Below are positions 1 through 7,759 of a stretch of DNA of 64,000 nucleotides, one piece after another. The stretch covers positions 1 to 64,000 of the forward strand of contig JAEZTF010000007.1 of the NCBI GenBank assembly GCA_023443725.1. Direction: 5' to 3'. This DNA comes from Candidatus Parcubacteria bacterium (GTDB lineage: Bacteria; Patescibacteriota; Microgenomatia; UBA12405). Within the stretch, counting starts at the first letter, position 1. Each line of letters starts with the position of its first letter. The notes beneath the pieces were generated by a model. That model searched no databases. It worked only from the letters and a program-made list of their open reading frames with translations, and had not been told where the DNA came from. A program made the position numbers and the translations under genes.

Positions 1-715
1 CACCATTTCCAGCTAATCCTAGCTTATAATAATTATTTTCAATAGGTAAAAGATATTTTTGAATATTCTCTTTACTATACTCTCCTTGATAATTTAGGAA
101 ATCTTTGATTTGTTGATTAAGTTCGGCTTTGCGTTCTTCAGAAAAACCAAACTCATCCAAAGTTGGAGTTGGAGCTTCTGTCACTTCTGGAGTTACCTCT
201 GCGCTTGGAGTGGGGGACTCGATATTCTCAGATTGAGAAGGCATTTCTCCTGGAGTTTCTACTGGATATGTTGGAGGTAAATCGTTTGGGTCTATTCCAC
301 CACCAAAAAAACTATTTATTTTATCTTTAAAAACTCCATAACCTATCCCAGCTCCTGCTACAACAGCCATTACTCCAGCTGTAATTCTAACTCCCAATCC
401 TTTTTTTCTTCTTCCACCAGTTCTATCACCACCACTAGTTTCTCTACCTTGATTACCTACAGGGCCAACTACACCTCTTGGAGCTCTTTGAACTCCAGCA
501 TCAGTATTAGTTAAAGGTAAAACAGCTTGTGGTCTCTCTGGTTTAATAAATTCTCTTATTTCTCCAATTTGAGCATCGCGACCTTTTTCCTCTCTCAATA
601 CTTCATCTGCAACATCCAATTTTAAAGCTGATGTTCCATCAATCTGAACCGGAAAATCTTTTGTTTCCTCTGGTTTATTAAAATCTAAAACTTCTTTATT
701 GGACATTTCTGTCAT
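1..715 (-). CDS. Single-pass membrane protein with Pro/Thr-rich outer stalk (C-terminus cut by window edge)
   Basis: Reading from an ATG at 715 the frame stays open to the window edge, giving 238 codons without a stop. The N-terminal ~105 residues are charged and end in a basic GGRRKKG patch. One hydrophobic segment follows (about residues 108-129, rich in Ala/Gly/Val), then a stalk rich in Pro, Thr, Ser and Glu (TPSAEVTPEVTEAPTPT). This layout suggests a cytoplasmic N-terminus, one membrane pass and an extracellular linker leading to a domain outside the window. A second Met at 706 could also be the start. No family recognised. Confidence 0.7.
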   Translation of the reverse strand, partial: MTEMSNKEVLDFNKPEETKDFPVQIDGTSALKLDVADEVLREEKGRDAQIGEIREFIKPERPQAVLPLTNTDAGVQRAPRGVVGPVGNQGRETSGGDRTGGRRKKGLGVRITAGVMAVVAGAGIGYGVFKDKINSFFGGGIDPNDLPPTYPVETPGEMPSQSENIESPTPSAEVTPEVTEAPTPTLDEFGFSEERKAELNQQIKDFLNYQGEYSKENIQKYLLPIENNYYKLGLAGNG

Positions 716-812
716 TTATCTGAAAACCTATAATATAGAAGTATTCTATGATAGATACGAATAAATGTCAAATAGTTAGTGTCTTATAGTATATACACAA
801 CAGATACATACA

Positions 813-1811
813 TTAAATTTGTTTATCCTCAGTCCATTCTTGTATAAAAGGTAGTACTCCTGATTCTGGTTCCATAAACACAATTGTTTTTTCATCTATA
901 GTTAATAGGGAATTGTCCGGCATAGTTGTTGAATCAAGATTTTTTTTGTCTCCTTCTTTAGTCACCACACCTAATCCAATTACTAGAGATGAATTTATTT
1001 GACAAAGTGATTTACCAAAAGCTGATTCATTTGTTGAACCATAATCCAAAAAACCGTCTGAAAAATAATAGACTAACCGATTCATATCAAAATAGTCTTC
1101 GGTAAAACAATTCCAATTACAAACTGCTTGATTAATATAAATTGGATTATCATTATCAGTTACAAAAAACATATCATTAGGTTCTGGATTAGTTTTATAA
1201 AGATTATTTCCAAAACATACATCCACAAAACTTAATTCTTGATCAAAAAAACAACCATACCAATTTAGTCCACCACTACTAATTTTTTCTATTCTAAAAT
1301 CTCCGTCATATTTAGTAATATCTAGTGGTACAACAACTTTTATTTCTGGTTCACTTTTTGGAATTTGATCCAATGCATCATTTAAAATGAAATGACATAT
1401 CTTAGCTTCCAAACAAACACCCCCAACTTTTTCGCCACTAAGAGTCACATTATCTTTATAAACTCCAGCATATTCACCAACTTCTCCACCATAAATATTT
1501 CCTTCTTTGTATGTATAAAAAACCTTTTCATCTTGAATTTCTTTGTTTAGCCCTTCAATTTCTGGTGCTTGTTGAAAAATATCTCCTAAATCAATTGTGT
1601 CTTCTGAGTTTAAGATTTCCGTTTCATTATTTTCTGGAGCTACGGATGGTGTCATTCTTGGAATAGGGGAGTCTACTGGTTTCTCAGTCGTCATTACTAC
1701 CACTTTTGGTTCTTCTACTATCTGACTCTCGTTACAACCATAAAATCCTGTCAACATTCCCATTGCCGCTATTGTTGCTCCAGCCCTAAGGCAAAATCTT
1801 TCTAGACTCAT
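813..1811 (-). CDS. Putative secreted lipoprotein, Cys/Trp-containing
   Basis: 332 residues. The N-terminus has a short hydrophobic stretch ending in FYGC at residues 23-26, a weak lipobox, followed by a Pro/Thr-rich linker (residues ~38-65). The remainder is acidic with scattered Cys (VCLEAKICHF, NWNCF), consistent with an exported, disulfide-containing domain. It lies just downstream of the minor pilin genes on the same strand, so it may be co-expressed with the pilus or be a surface accessory. The lipobox lacks the usual small residues at -3/-2, so lipidation is uncertain. No family recognised. Confidence 0.65.
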   Translation of the reverse strand: MSLERFCLRAGATIAAMGMLTGFYGCNESQIVEEPKVVVMTTEKPVDSPIPRMTPSVAPENNETEILNSEDTIDLGDIFQQAPEIEGLNKEIQDEKVFYTYKEGNIYGGEVGEYAGVYKDNVTLSGEKVGGVCLEAKICHFILNDALDQIPKSEPEIKVVVPLDITKYDGDFRIEKISSGGLNWYGCFFDQELSFVDVCFGNNLYKTNPEPNDMFFVTDNDNPIYINQAVCNWNCFTEDYFDMNRLVYYFSDGFLDYGSTNESAFGKSLCQINSSLVIGLGVVTKEGDKKNLDSTTMPDNSLLTIDEKTIVFMEPESGVLPFIQEWTEDKQI

Positions 1812-1873
1812 TTAATTGAAAATCCCTAACATAGGCTGAATAATATGATAACCAAATCAAAAAGTCAATTAAA

Positions 1874-2374
1874 TCAATTTCTTACCGTCACATCCATTTC
1901 AAAATTTTGACTTGAACCTACTCCAAAAATACTACTTCCAACTCCAAATTTAAATTTTATTCCTGAAATTTCCAAAGACGGTAGGGTATAACAAGTCACA
2001 AATTGACTACAATCATCAACTGTAACATCTTCTCCGTTAAGATAAACTGTCTGGGCCGATATAGAAGCAATTTTACCTTGAGTACAATTAAATATTGTTG
2101 TATTACCATCAAAGTCATTAGTAAAAGTAATACTGCTTTTATCTTCGCTACAAATAATAGATAAACTGTCTCCATTAATTAAATTCTTTTTCAATTCACT
2201 TAAAATAGTGTTTCCCACTGAAACTACTCTCGTATTAGATTTTGTTCTGTTTTGAACTTTCAACACCGAAACAACCACTCCTATAATTGATACCATGATC
2301 AACGCCAAAACTGCTATGACTACAATTATTTCCATCAATGTAAAACCATTTTCTAATTTATATATTTTCTTCAT
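1874..2374 (-). CDS. Minor type IV prepilin-like protein
   Basis: 166 residues. A short leader ends in G, followed by FTLMEIIVVIAVLALIM: the prepilin peptidase site G|FTLME with Glu at +5 and a ~20-residue hydrophobic alpha1 helix. The rest is a Ser/Thr-rich beta domain with Cys residues. It is the last of a run of pilin-like genes, all minus strand and closely spaced, so it is probably a minor pilin processed by the PilD encoded at 6223-6999. The absence of the ARD motif seen in its neighbours and a helix continuing into VVSVLKVQNRTKSNTR suggest a PulJ/PilW-type role, but this is inference. Confidence 0.85.
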   Translation of the reverse strand: MKKIYKLENGFTLMEIIVVIAVLALIMVSIIGVVVSVLKVQNRTKSNTRVVSVGNTILSELKKNLINGDSLSIICSEDKSSITFTNDFDGNTTIFNCTQGKIASISAQTVYLNGEDVTVDDCSQFVTCYTLPSLEISGIKFKFGVGSSIFGVGSSQNFEMDVTVRN

Positions 2375-2408
2375 TTTTTTCTACTTACTACTAGCTATTA
2401 ACTAATTG

Positions 2409-2822
2409 CTAATTAACTTCTTTTGAAAAAAACTTATTAACTTTTATATTTTTTCCATCGGCCCAATTAACCGTTATTATTGCTGTAACACATTCATTAA
2501 TATCACAACCATTACCGTTATATTCACTATAACCGACATCGTAAGAATAACCAGAAAAATTAGGTAAAGTTTCTCCAGTTTTAATATTTTTTTCCCAAAA
2601 ATAAGTACTATTATTTTTCTTTTGGTCAATTAAATCTTCCATCACTATTTCAGCCATTTCCATAGCTTTTTTTCGATCAAAAGTACGACTTTTAACTCCA
2701 ATAGAATTAGCTATTAAAACTACTGCCCCTGTAATCACCAACGCTACAACTGTAATAGCAAATACCATTTCCACCATACTTTGTCCTTTTTGATTTTTTT
2801 TAATTACAATTATTTTTTTCAT
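2409..2822 (-). CDS. Minor prepilin-like protein with atypical QSMVE cleavage site
   Basis: 137 residues. The leader MKKIIVIKKNQKG is followed by QSMVEMVFAITVVALVITG: Gly at -1 and Glu at +5 are kept, but +1 is Gln rather than Phe/Met. The helix then enters a segment with DRKKAMEMAEIVMEDLIDQKK, typical of PilV/GspI-type minor pseudopilins that carry charged repeats after the helix. The start overlaps the end of the upstream gene by 23 nt, indicating translational coupling. Likely a priming or minor pilin; the specific class is inferred. Confidence 0.8.
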   Translation of the reverse strand: MKKIIVIKKNQKGQSMVEMVFAITVVALVITGAVVLIANSIGVKSRTFDRKKAMEMAEIVMEDLIDQKKNNSTYFWEKNIKTGETLPNFSGYSYDVGYSEYNGNGCDINECVTAIITVNWADGKNIKVNKFFSKEVN

Positions 2823-3300
2823 AGATCAAACCAGTAGTTTCTATATAAATATATTTTTTATCGTCAGTATCATTATCTAAAGACAAAGAAAGACACAATG
2901 GGGTACTAGTCAAAATGCCATTTCCATCAGTTAAACGGCCATTTTCTATCGAAAATCCAAACGAATTATTAGTTGTTATCGCTTTGTTATTTTTAACAAA
3001 ATAAGGTTGTGCGCCACTATCAATAGTTACTGCATCCGTTCTCAAACTGGTTCCAACTGTCATTGTAACTAAAACAAATTTCAATGAATCATTAATACCA
3101 TTTGGTAACTGATTAGTTAACGCCATGCTTCTAGACAAATTTAAACTATTAATCATTTCGTTTTTTAAACTATCCAGTTCTTGACTATTATTTAATTTAT
3201 TTAAAGCAGCGGCTCCTATACCAGTTAAAATTATCATTACCGCCACTACCACCATTAATTCCACTAGAGTAAAGCCAAAAATATTTTTTATTTTTTTCAT
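2800..3300 (-). CDS. Minor prepilin, GspH/FimT-like
   Basis: 166 residues. The leader MKKIKNIFG|FTLVELMVVVAVMIILTG carries the full prepilin peptidase site. Downstream, AALNKLNNSQELDSLKNEMINSLNLSRSMALTNQ resembles the GspH/FimT pattern, in which an amphipathic helix ends in an S-R-x-A-L/M-x-Q stretch. Its ATG shares its A with the stop codon of the upstream gene (TAATG), so the two are translationally coupled. Family assignment to GspH/FimT rests on that motif only. Confidence 0.82.
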   Translation of the reverse strand: MKKIKNIFGFTLVELMVVVAVMIILTGIGAAALNKLNNSQELDSLKNEMINSLNLSRSMALTNQLPNGINDSLKFVLVTMTVGTSLRTDAVTIDSGAQPYFVKNNKAITTNNSFGFSIENGRLTDGNGILTSTPLCLSLSLDNDTDDKKYIYIETTGLIYEKNNCN

Positions 3301-3704
3301 TAAGGGTTAACCACTTTATAATTACAACTTCCACCTCCACAACTAAATGAGCTATTGTTAGTTGATCCTAAATCTTCCATGCTCGCTCCAATTTGATAGG
3401 TATAATTTGTACCCGTATAAGGATAAGTCGATCCAGTTTTTGGATCCTTTGGAATTTGTGGTAATAAACTACTACCAATTAGAGAATTGCTAAAATTACT
3501 AGTTGACGGATAAGTTGATCCAATCTGTTTTAAAGACTCCAAAGCAATTCTCATTTTTTCTAAATCAGCCATTCTTCTAGAATCTCTAGCTTTTTTAGTC
3601 ATTCCTCCAAAACTAACCACCGCCACTGCTGTCAATACGGCAATAATTGAAATTGTTACTAATAATTCAAAAAGAGTAAATCCATCTGTCCTTTTTTCTT
3701 TCAT
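3300..3704 (-). CDS. Minor type IV prepilin-like protein
   Basis: 134 residues. Leader MKEKRTDG|FTLFELLVTISIIAVLTAVAVVSF, then the KKARDSRRMADLEKMRIALESL signature shared with most pilin-like proteins of this cluster (an R-D-x-x-R basic patch at the end of the alpha1 helix), then a Ser/Thr-rich C-terminal domain with two Cys near the end (FSCGGGSCNY) that may form a disulfide loop. Similarity of the patch to the neighbouring pilins implies tandem duplication within the cluster. Confidence 0.87.
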   Translation of the reverse strand: MKEKRTDGFTLFELLVTISIIAVLTAVAVVSFGGMTKKARDSRRMADLEKMRIALESLKQIGSTYPSTSNFSNSLIGSSLLPQIPKDPKTGSTYPYTGTNYTYQIGASMEDLGSTNNSSFSCGGGSCNYKVVNP

Positions 3705-3727
3705 AATTAATTCTATCCTTTTTTTAA

Positions 3728-3778
3728 ATAAATTTCCCCTTTTTCACTAAAAGGAGATACCTGAAGGAAAGGGAATTT
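3728..3778. repeat. Degenerate intergenic inverted repeat
   Basis: The 75-nt gap between two pilin genes holds nested imperfect inverted repeats. The outer arms are AAATTTCCC (3730-3738) and GGGAATTT (3771-3778). The inner arms are CCTTTT and AAAAGG (3738-3754). There is no clean T-run on either strand, so a terminator is not convincing. It looks like a decayed copy of a short palindromic element of the kind found inside nearby genes. Confidence 0.4.
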
Positions 3779-3779
3779 C

Positions 3780-4217
3780 TTATTGTTGATTTTTAACACA
3801 AAAATAATTAGTTATATTCACAAAATCACTACAATCTATAGCCGAATTAGCATTTTTTGAATCTTCCATTAAAGCACAAATACAATAATTCGAACTACTA
3901 AGGGTATTTGCCGTATAAACATAACTACCAGTATTTTTAGGATCAACTGGAAACTTAGCTAAAATCATTTGATTGTCCGGACCAGTCCATCCAACATTAA
4001 TCAAAGTTGGGTATTCATTGTTCAACAAATGATATTGTTCTGCTGCCGATTGAACCGATTTTAAGTCATTAATTCTACGTTGATCTCGACCATTTTTTTG
4101 AGCTTTAGAAAAACTTAATGAAGCCAAAACAGTTAATATCGCAATTATAGAAATTGAAACTAATAATTCAATCAAAGTAAAACCTGTCTGCCAGCAGGCA
4201 CAGCCATTTTTTTTCAT
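3780..4217 (-). CDS. Minor type IV prepilin with element-derived leader
   Basis: 145 residues. After the unusual leader MKKNGCACWQTG comes FTLIELLVSISIIAILTVLASLSF, then the KKNGRDQRRINDLKSVQSA patch typical of this cluster, and a Cys-containing C-terminal domain. The leader residues CACWQT are encoded by a G+C-rich palindromic tract (4183-4203) that looks inserted; without it the leader would be an ordinary short basic one. The start overlaps the upstream stop by 4 nt (ATGA), so the ATG at 4217 is well supported. Probable minor pilin. Confidence 0.87.
   Translation of the reverse strand: MKKNGCACWQTGFTLIELLVSISIIAILTVLASLSFSKAQKNGRDQRRINDLKSVQSAAEQYHLLNNEYPTLINVGWTGPDNQMILAKFPVDPKNTGSYVYTANTLSSSNYCICALMEDSKNANSAIDCSDFVNITNYFCVKNQQ
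4183..4203. repeat. GC-rich short palindromic element inside a prepilin leader
   Basis: CCTGTCTGCC followed by AGCAGGCACAG is an imperfect inverted repeat in an AT-rich context. It matches, with a 2-nt insertion, the palindrome at 16375-16394 inside pth. It is read in frame as part of the prepilin leader. Confidence 0.65.
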
Positions 4218-4768
4218 AACAAGTCGTCTCCTATTTTAATATTTGAACTACTAACTCCATAAACACACCCATTACTAACAGAATAATCATCAACATCAGT
4301 TAGACAACTGCTGTCGTTCGTATTTTCTAAATTAGCAAACAATTTAAAAGATTTTCCTGTTGTACCACTAATATAACTATAACCTTGAACACTATTTGTA
4401 GTTTCTGTTGGTATTTCCACCATATAAGTTACAACTTTGCCACCAACACTTGCCGAAAAACCCACTCCCGCCATTGTTAAATCTAAATTAGTAGATCCAT
4501 ATGGAAAACTTCCAACATCATTGTAATACATGTTTAAAGCTTTAGAAATTGAATTTAAATCATTTTTTCTTCTGACATCTCTTGATTTTGTTTGTGCCGT
4601 CCTAAAAGAAGAAATTGCTACTACCGTCAACACACTCATGATTGAAATTACCACCAACAGTTCTACTAAAGTAAACCCTTTTTGTTTTAAGATTGCTCCC
4701 TTTTTTAAGGGGAGCTGTTTCGATTTTAATCGAAACTGAGGGGTTTGTTCATTAAATTTATTTTTCAT
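4214..4768 (-). CDS. Minor type IV prepilin with unusually long leader
   Basis: 184 residues. The prepilin cleavage site is at KQKG|FTLVELLVVISIMSVLTVVAI, but it is preceded by about 31 leader residues instead of the usual 6-15. The extra residues (roughly TPQFRLKSKQLPLKKGA) are encoded by two adjacent inverted repeats (4696-4736). The post-helix patch QTKSRDVRRKNDLNSISKALNMYYND and a Cys pair in the C-terminal domain match the neighbours. Its stop overlaps the next start (ATGA). A minor or alternative major pilin of the PilA-like type is likely. Confidence 0.86.
   Translation of the reverse strand: MKNKFNEQTPQFRLKSKQLPLKKGAILKQKGFTLVELLVVISIMSVLTVVAISSFRTAQTKSRDVRRKNDLNSISKALNMYYNDVGSFPYGSTNLDLTMAGVGFSASVGGKVVTYMVEIPTETTNSVQGYSYISGTTGKSFKLFANLENTNDSSCLTDVDDYSVSNGCVYGVSSSNIKIGDDLL
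4696..4736. repeat. Double inverted-repeat element inside a prepilin leader
   Basis: Two hairpins in tandem: CTCCC (4696-4700) with GGGGAG (4709-4714), and GTTTCGATT with AATCGAAAC (4717-4736, perfect 9-bp arms). The whole tract is read in frame in the leader region of the prepilin gene on the minus strand and accounts for its extra length. Confidence 0.7.
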
Positions 4769-4770
4769 TT

Positions 4771-5187
4771 TTAATTAGTACACACAGCATAGACACCTGG
4801 TGTGGGAGTTAAATTACAATTAATTTGAGACTCGTTTGAATTATTAGAACCACTTTCCAAAGGTACTGTTAATATAAATCCATCACCACTATCTAATTGA
4901 CTATAAGTATAGCCAATACTAGATATATTTGGTAAATAACTAGAACCTATAGCAGTATTTAAACAATCGAAGCAATTAGTTCCTGTTGGATAAGATTGAT
5001 TGTCGTTATAATACATTCTCAAGGCATTTTTAATCGAATTAAGATCTTGAACTTTTTTGGAATCATTGGCTTTTTCTCTAGTTCCTACAAAATTTACCAT
5101 CAACAAAGTTGTTAATATTCCTATAATCGAAATCACCACTAACAATTCCACCAATGTAAATCCTTTATTTAATTTACTTTTTTTCAT
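4771..5187 (-). CDS. Minor type IV prepilin-like protein
   Basis: 138 residues. Leader MKKSKLNKG|FTLVELLVVISIIGILTTLLMVNF, then TREKANDSKKVQDLNSIKNALRMYYNDNQSYP, the same post-helix patch as its neighbours. CFDC and a late CNLTPTPGVYAVC give potential disulfides. It sits 2 nt from the next gene and 11 nt from the previous one, clearly within the operon. Substrate for PilD and an assembled or priming pilin. Confidence 0.87.
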   Translation of the reverse strand: MKKSKLNKGFTLVELLVVISIIGILTTLLMVNFVGTREKANDSKKVQDLNSIKNALRMYYNDNQSYPTGTNCFDCLNTAIGSSYLPNISSIGYTYSQLDSGDGFILTVPLESGSNNSNESQINCNLTPTPGVYAVCTN

Positions 5188-5198
5188 TTTTTATTTTA

Positions 5199-5621
5199 CT
5201 AATTACTAACAACTGCTGATATTTTGTTTTCATAGCAATATTTTTTACCATCACAATCAAAAGATTTATCAAAGCAATCAACATCCTTTTTATTTTCTAA
5301 ATTAGTCAATAAAGCAAAAGTTTGTTTATCATATTGTTTATAACAATATTGATTATCAATATAATTTTCCTTAGGAACTTGTTTCATATAAATATAATCT
5401 CCATCTTTCCATTCTTTTCCCCATAAACCATTGATCAACTTTTCTTCAGGCAACTTTCCATAATCAGCATAGTATAATCTTATAACTTTTGATAATTCAT
5501 GCAAACTTGATTTTCTTTCTACATCTCTTGATTTTTTTTCCGCCAAATCAAATTGGCTCCAAGTAATCCAACTCAAAACGAAAACTACTAATACTACAAT
5601 AAAAAATTCTACTTTCTTCAT
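5199..5621 (-). CDS. Pilin-like protein lacking a prepilin peptidase site
   Basis: 140 residues. The N-terminus is MKKVEFFIVVLVVFVLSWITW with no Gly at the -1 position and no FTLxE, so canonical PilD processing is not possible. It still has the hydrophobic alpha1-like helix and the cluster's patch, AEKKSRDVERKSSLHELSKVIRLYYADYGKLP. The C-terminal part resembles its neighbours (FALLTNLENKKD, also present in the gene at 5700-6179), with several Cys. It looks like a duplicated pilin that lost its leader and is now a membrane-anchored pilin-like protein. No in-frame upstream extension with a leader is seen before 5621. Confidence 0.78.
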   Translation of the reverse strand: MKKVEFFIVVLVVFVLSWITWSQFDLAEKKSRDVERKSSLHELSKVIRLYYADYGKLPEEKLINGLWGKEWKDGDYIYMKQVPKENYIDNQYCYKQYDKQTFALLTNLENKKDVDCFDKSFDCDGKKYCYENKISAVVSN

Positions 5622-5699
5622 TAGTTAATGATAATACTTTTTTAACCTAATTACAGCCAGCACCACAATAATCTATCCTAAATTATTACAAACTTAATT

Positions 5700-6179
5700 T
5701 TATATATCTGTATTCCAAGAAATATTAGAGCTAGAAACTCCATAATTAACTTCATTAATATTATAACCATCAATTTCATAAGAAACATCGTGGTTATACC
5801 AACCAGAAGGAATAGATCCATCTTTTTTGTTTTCCAAATTAGTCAAAACTTTAAAATATTTCCCATTATCACTCACCCAAATATAGTAAGGATTACCATT
5901 AGGATCACATGGCCAGGGATTTAAGTATGAATTAAAAATAGAACTTTTACAATTTGTTTTTATATTCCAATTTCCAATATCAATTGGATAAACTCCTTTG
6001 TCATTAAAATATTCTTCAAAAGATTTTCTAATTGCATCCAAATCTCTTTTTCTTCGAGAGTCATTTGTTTTTCCAAGTAAACCAGCTGGATTAATGATTC
6101 CTACTAAAATAACAATTAAAATCATCAAGATAGCCATCACTATCAACAATTCCATCAAAGTAAAACCTTTATTTTTCAT
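5700..6179 (-). CDS. Minor type IV prepilin-like protein
   Basis: 159 residues from the ATG at 6179, giving leader MKNKG|FTLMELLIVMAILMILIVILVG. The frame is open back to an ATG at 6218, but that would create a 17-residue leader, and an AAGG tract lies upstream of 6179, so the shorter form is preferred. After the helix come NDSRRKRDLDAIRKSFEEYFNDKGVYP and a Trp/Cys-containing C-terminal domain ending in VSSSNISWNTDI. The VSSSNI string recurs near the C-terminus of the prepilin at 4214-4768, which suggests a shared origin. Confidence 0.85.
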   Translation of the reverse strand: MKNKGFTLMELLIVMAILMILIVILVGIINPAGLLGKTNDSRRKRDLDAIRKSFEEYFNDKGVYPIDIGNWNIKTNCKSSIFNSYLNPWPCDPNGNPYYIWVSDNGKYFKVLTNLENKKDGSIPSGWYNHDVSYEIDGYNINEVNYGVSSSNISWNTDI

Positions 6180-6222
6180 AATTAATTTTACCTTTTTTCT
6201 AAGATCTAACATCAACAATCTA

Positions 6223-6999
6223 TCATCTTATCAAATTAATAATTTGATCACCCCAAATCCAAGCTATTATTGTCCCAAAAATTAAAAATGGACCAAAAGC
6301 AATTTTACTTTTCTTGTTAATTTTTTTTAAAATCATACCAACTACTCCCACAAGTGCTCCGATTATAAAAGCTATATATATAGCCACCAATATCTTAGGC
6401 CAACCAAGAAACAATCCCATAAAAACAGCTAACTTTACATCACCAAAACCCATTCCTTTTTTTTTAGTAATCAAATATAAAAACAAAAAAAAGCCACCAG
6501 AAATTATTGCTGAAATCAAATAGGGAATTATATTTGGTTCATCAAAAACAACTCCCAAAAAAGAAATAATTATAAGAGTTGCTACCGCAAAATCCGGCAA
6601 AATCATATATTTGAAATCAAATACAGCTAAAAAAACCAACAAAACAATTATTAAAAATCCTGATACTAATTGTAAGGGCGACTCTTGTGGTCGCCCAAAA
6701 AAATAATAAATCAAAAATAAAATTCCTGTCATTATTTCCACAATAGGGTAGAGTGTTGATAATTTTTTAAGACAACATCTTGATTTTCCTCCTTGTAATA
6801 ACCAAGAAATTATCGGAACATTTTCATACCAAGATAATTGTTTTCCACAGAAATCACAGTGACTTCTATTGTTATTTTTTACTTTGAATTTATCTTTTTC
6901 CAATTTATATTTCCTAGCTACTCTATAAACTAACATGTTTACAAAACTTCCAAGACACAAACCCAATATAAAAATCATTGTTAATATAAACAATTCCAT
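6223..6999 (-). CDS. pilD: Prepilin peptidase / N-methyltransferase PilD
   Basis: 258 residues, polytopic. The N-terminus LCLGSFVNMLVYR is the family start. A zinc-ribbon-like loop begins CDFCGK but its second half reads SRCCLKK rather than the usual CxxC. The two catalytic aspartates are in VFDFKYMILPD and GMGFGDVKL. It cleaves and N-methylates the prepilins encoded on both sides. Residues GRPQESPL, between two membrane helices, are encoded by a G+C-rich palindrome (6676-6696), an apparent in-frame insertion in an external loop. The gene follows a hairpin terminator after the major pilin, so its expression may be attenuated. Confidence 0.93.
   Translation of the reverse strand: MELFILTMIFILGLCLGSFVNMLVYRVARKYKLEKDKFKVKNNNRSHCDFCGKQLSWYENVPIISWLLQGGKSRCCLKKLSTLYPIVEIMTGILFLIYYFFGRPQESPLQLVSGFLIIVLLVFLAVFDFKYMILPDFAVATLIIISFLGVVFDEPNIIPYLISAIISGGFFLFLYLITKKKGMGFGDVKLAVFMGLFLGWPKILVAIYIAFIIGALVGVVGMILKKINKKSKIAFGPFLIFGTIIAWIWGDQIINLIR
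6676..6696. repeat. GC-rich palindrome inside pilD
   Basis: GGGCGAC (6676-6682) and GTCGCCC (6690-6696) form perfect 7-bp arms with a 7-nt loop. In this AT-rich region it stands out sharply and is translated in frame within an inter-helix loop of PilD. Confidence 0.72.
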
Positions 7000-7011
7000 A
7001 AACTAATTCTA

Positions 7012-7039
7012 ACAAAAACCCCTCTTTAAAAGAGGGGTT
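7012..7039 (-). terminator. Intrinsic terminator or attenuator after the major pilin
   Basis: AACCCCTCTTT and AAAGAGGGGTT (7017-7039) form a near-perfect hairpin, followed on the minus strand by TTTTT (7018-7014). It lies between the stop of the major pilin (7061) and the start of pilD (6999), so it can limit transcription of pilD and the minor pilins relative to the major pilin. Confidence 0.75.
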
Positions 7040-7060
7040 CAAAATCAAATCAAAAATATT

Positions 7061-7717
7061 TTATTGTGGTACACATCTAAATAAACTAACATTGTCTGTA
7101 ACAGTAGCATACGTCGCATCTATAATTTGTTGATCCGTCGCGTCTACAATTGTCGTTGGTAAACCATTAGTTATAGTCAAAGCCTTAAGTTTAAAACCAG
7201 CTGTATTAGTTCTATTAACTTTAGCTTTTGGTACAAAACAAACATAGATATTATTACCAGCAGTAGAGGATTGCTTAATCAAGAAAAGAGTATTCTCTGG
7301 TTTGTAGTTAGCACCTATAATGGTATATTCCTTATTTAAGAAAGATGATTTCAATTCATCTGAGGTAACCAAAGCACCAGGCGTAGTTGATGTTGTACAT
7401 AAATCATTTTTAGTTGTAGCACTAGCATTGGTACATAAACCAAATCCTGCTTCATTAGCCTTACTAAAAAAAGCAGCATCCACTGTATCAGTCTCATCGT
7501 CCATCAAATCTAGCCAAGGATATGAATTTTTACTAGCATAATATCTCTCATAAGCTGATAGAACTTCAGCAGCATCATTTTGGACTTTTGCATCTCTTGC
7601 TTTATTAGTCTGTTCTATAGGATTAATAGTTGCCAATACTGCCACCGACAAAATAGCTATCAAAGCAATAACGATCAACAACTCTACTAAAGTAAAACCA
7701 TTTTTATTCATTTTCAT
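7061..7717 (-). CDS. Major type IV prepilin (PilA-like)
   Basis: 218 residues, the largest pilin here and directly downstream of pilC. Leader MKMNKNG|FTLVELLIVIALIAILSVAVLATINPIEQ, with Pro in the helix as in many major pilins of Gram-positive and CPR pili. Next comes NKARDAKVQNDAAEVLSAYERYYASKNSYPWLD. The globular domain contains Cys residues (GLCTN, DLCTT, YVCF, FRC) that could form a disulfide near the C-terminus. Being followed by a terminator, it is probably the most highly expressed pilin and the main filament subunit; this role is inferred from size and position. Confidence 0.88.
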   Translation of the reverse strand: MKMNKNGFTLVELLIVIALIAILSVAVLATINPIEQTNKARDAKVQNDAAEVLSAYERYYASKNSYPWLDLMDDETDTVDAAFFSKANEAGFGLCTNASATTKNDLCTTSTTPGALVTSDELKSSFLNKEYTIIGANYKPENTLFLIKQSSTAGNNIYVCFVPKAKVNRTNTAGFKLKALTITNGLPTTIVDATDQQIIDATYATVTDNVSLFRCVPQ

Positions 7718-7759
7718 TTTTTCAATAAAATTTTAATATCTAACATTCATTATTTACTA

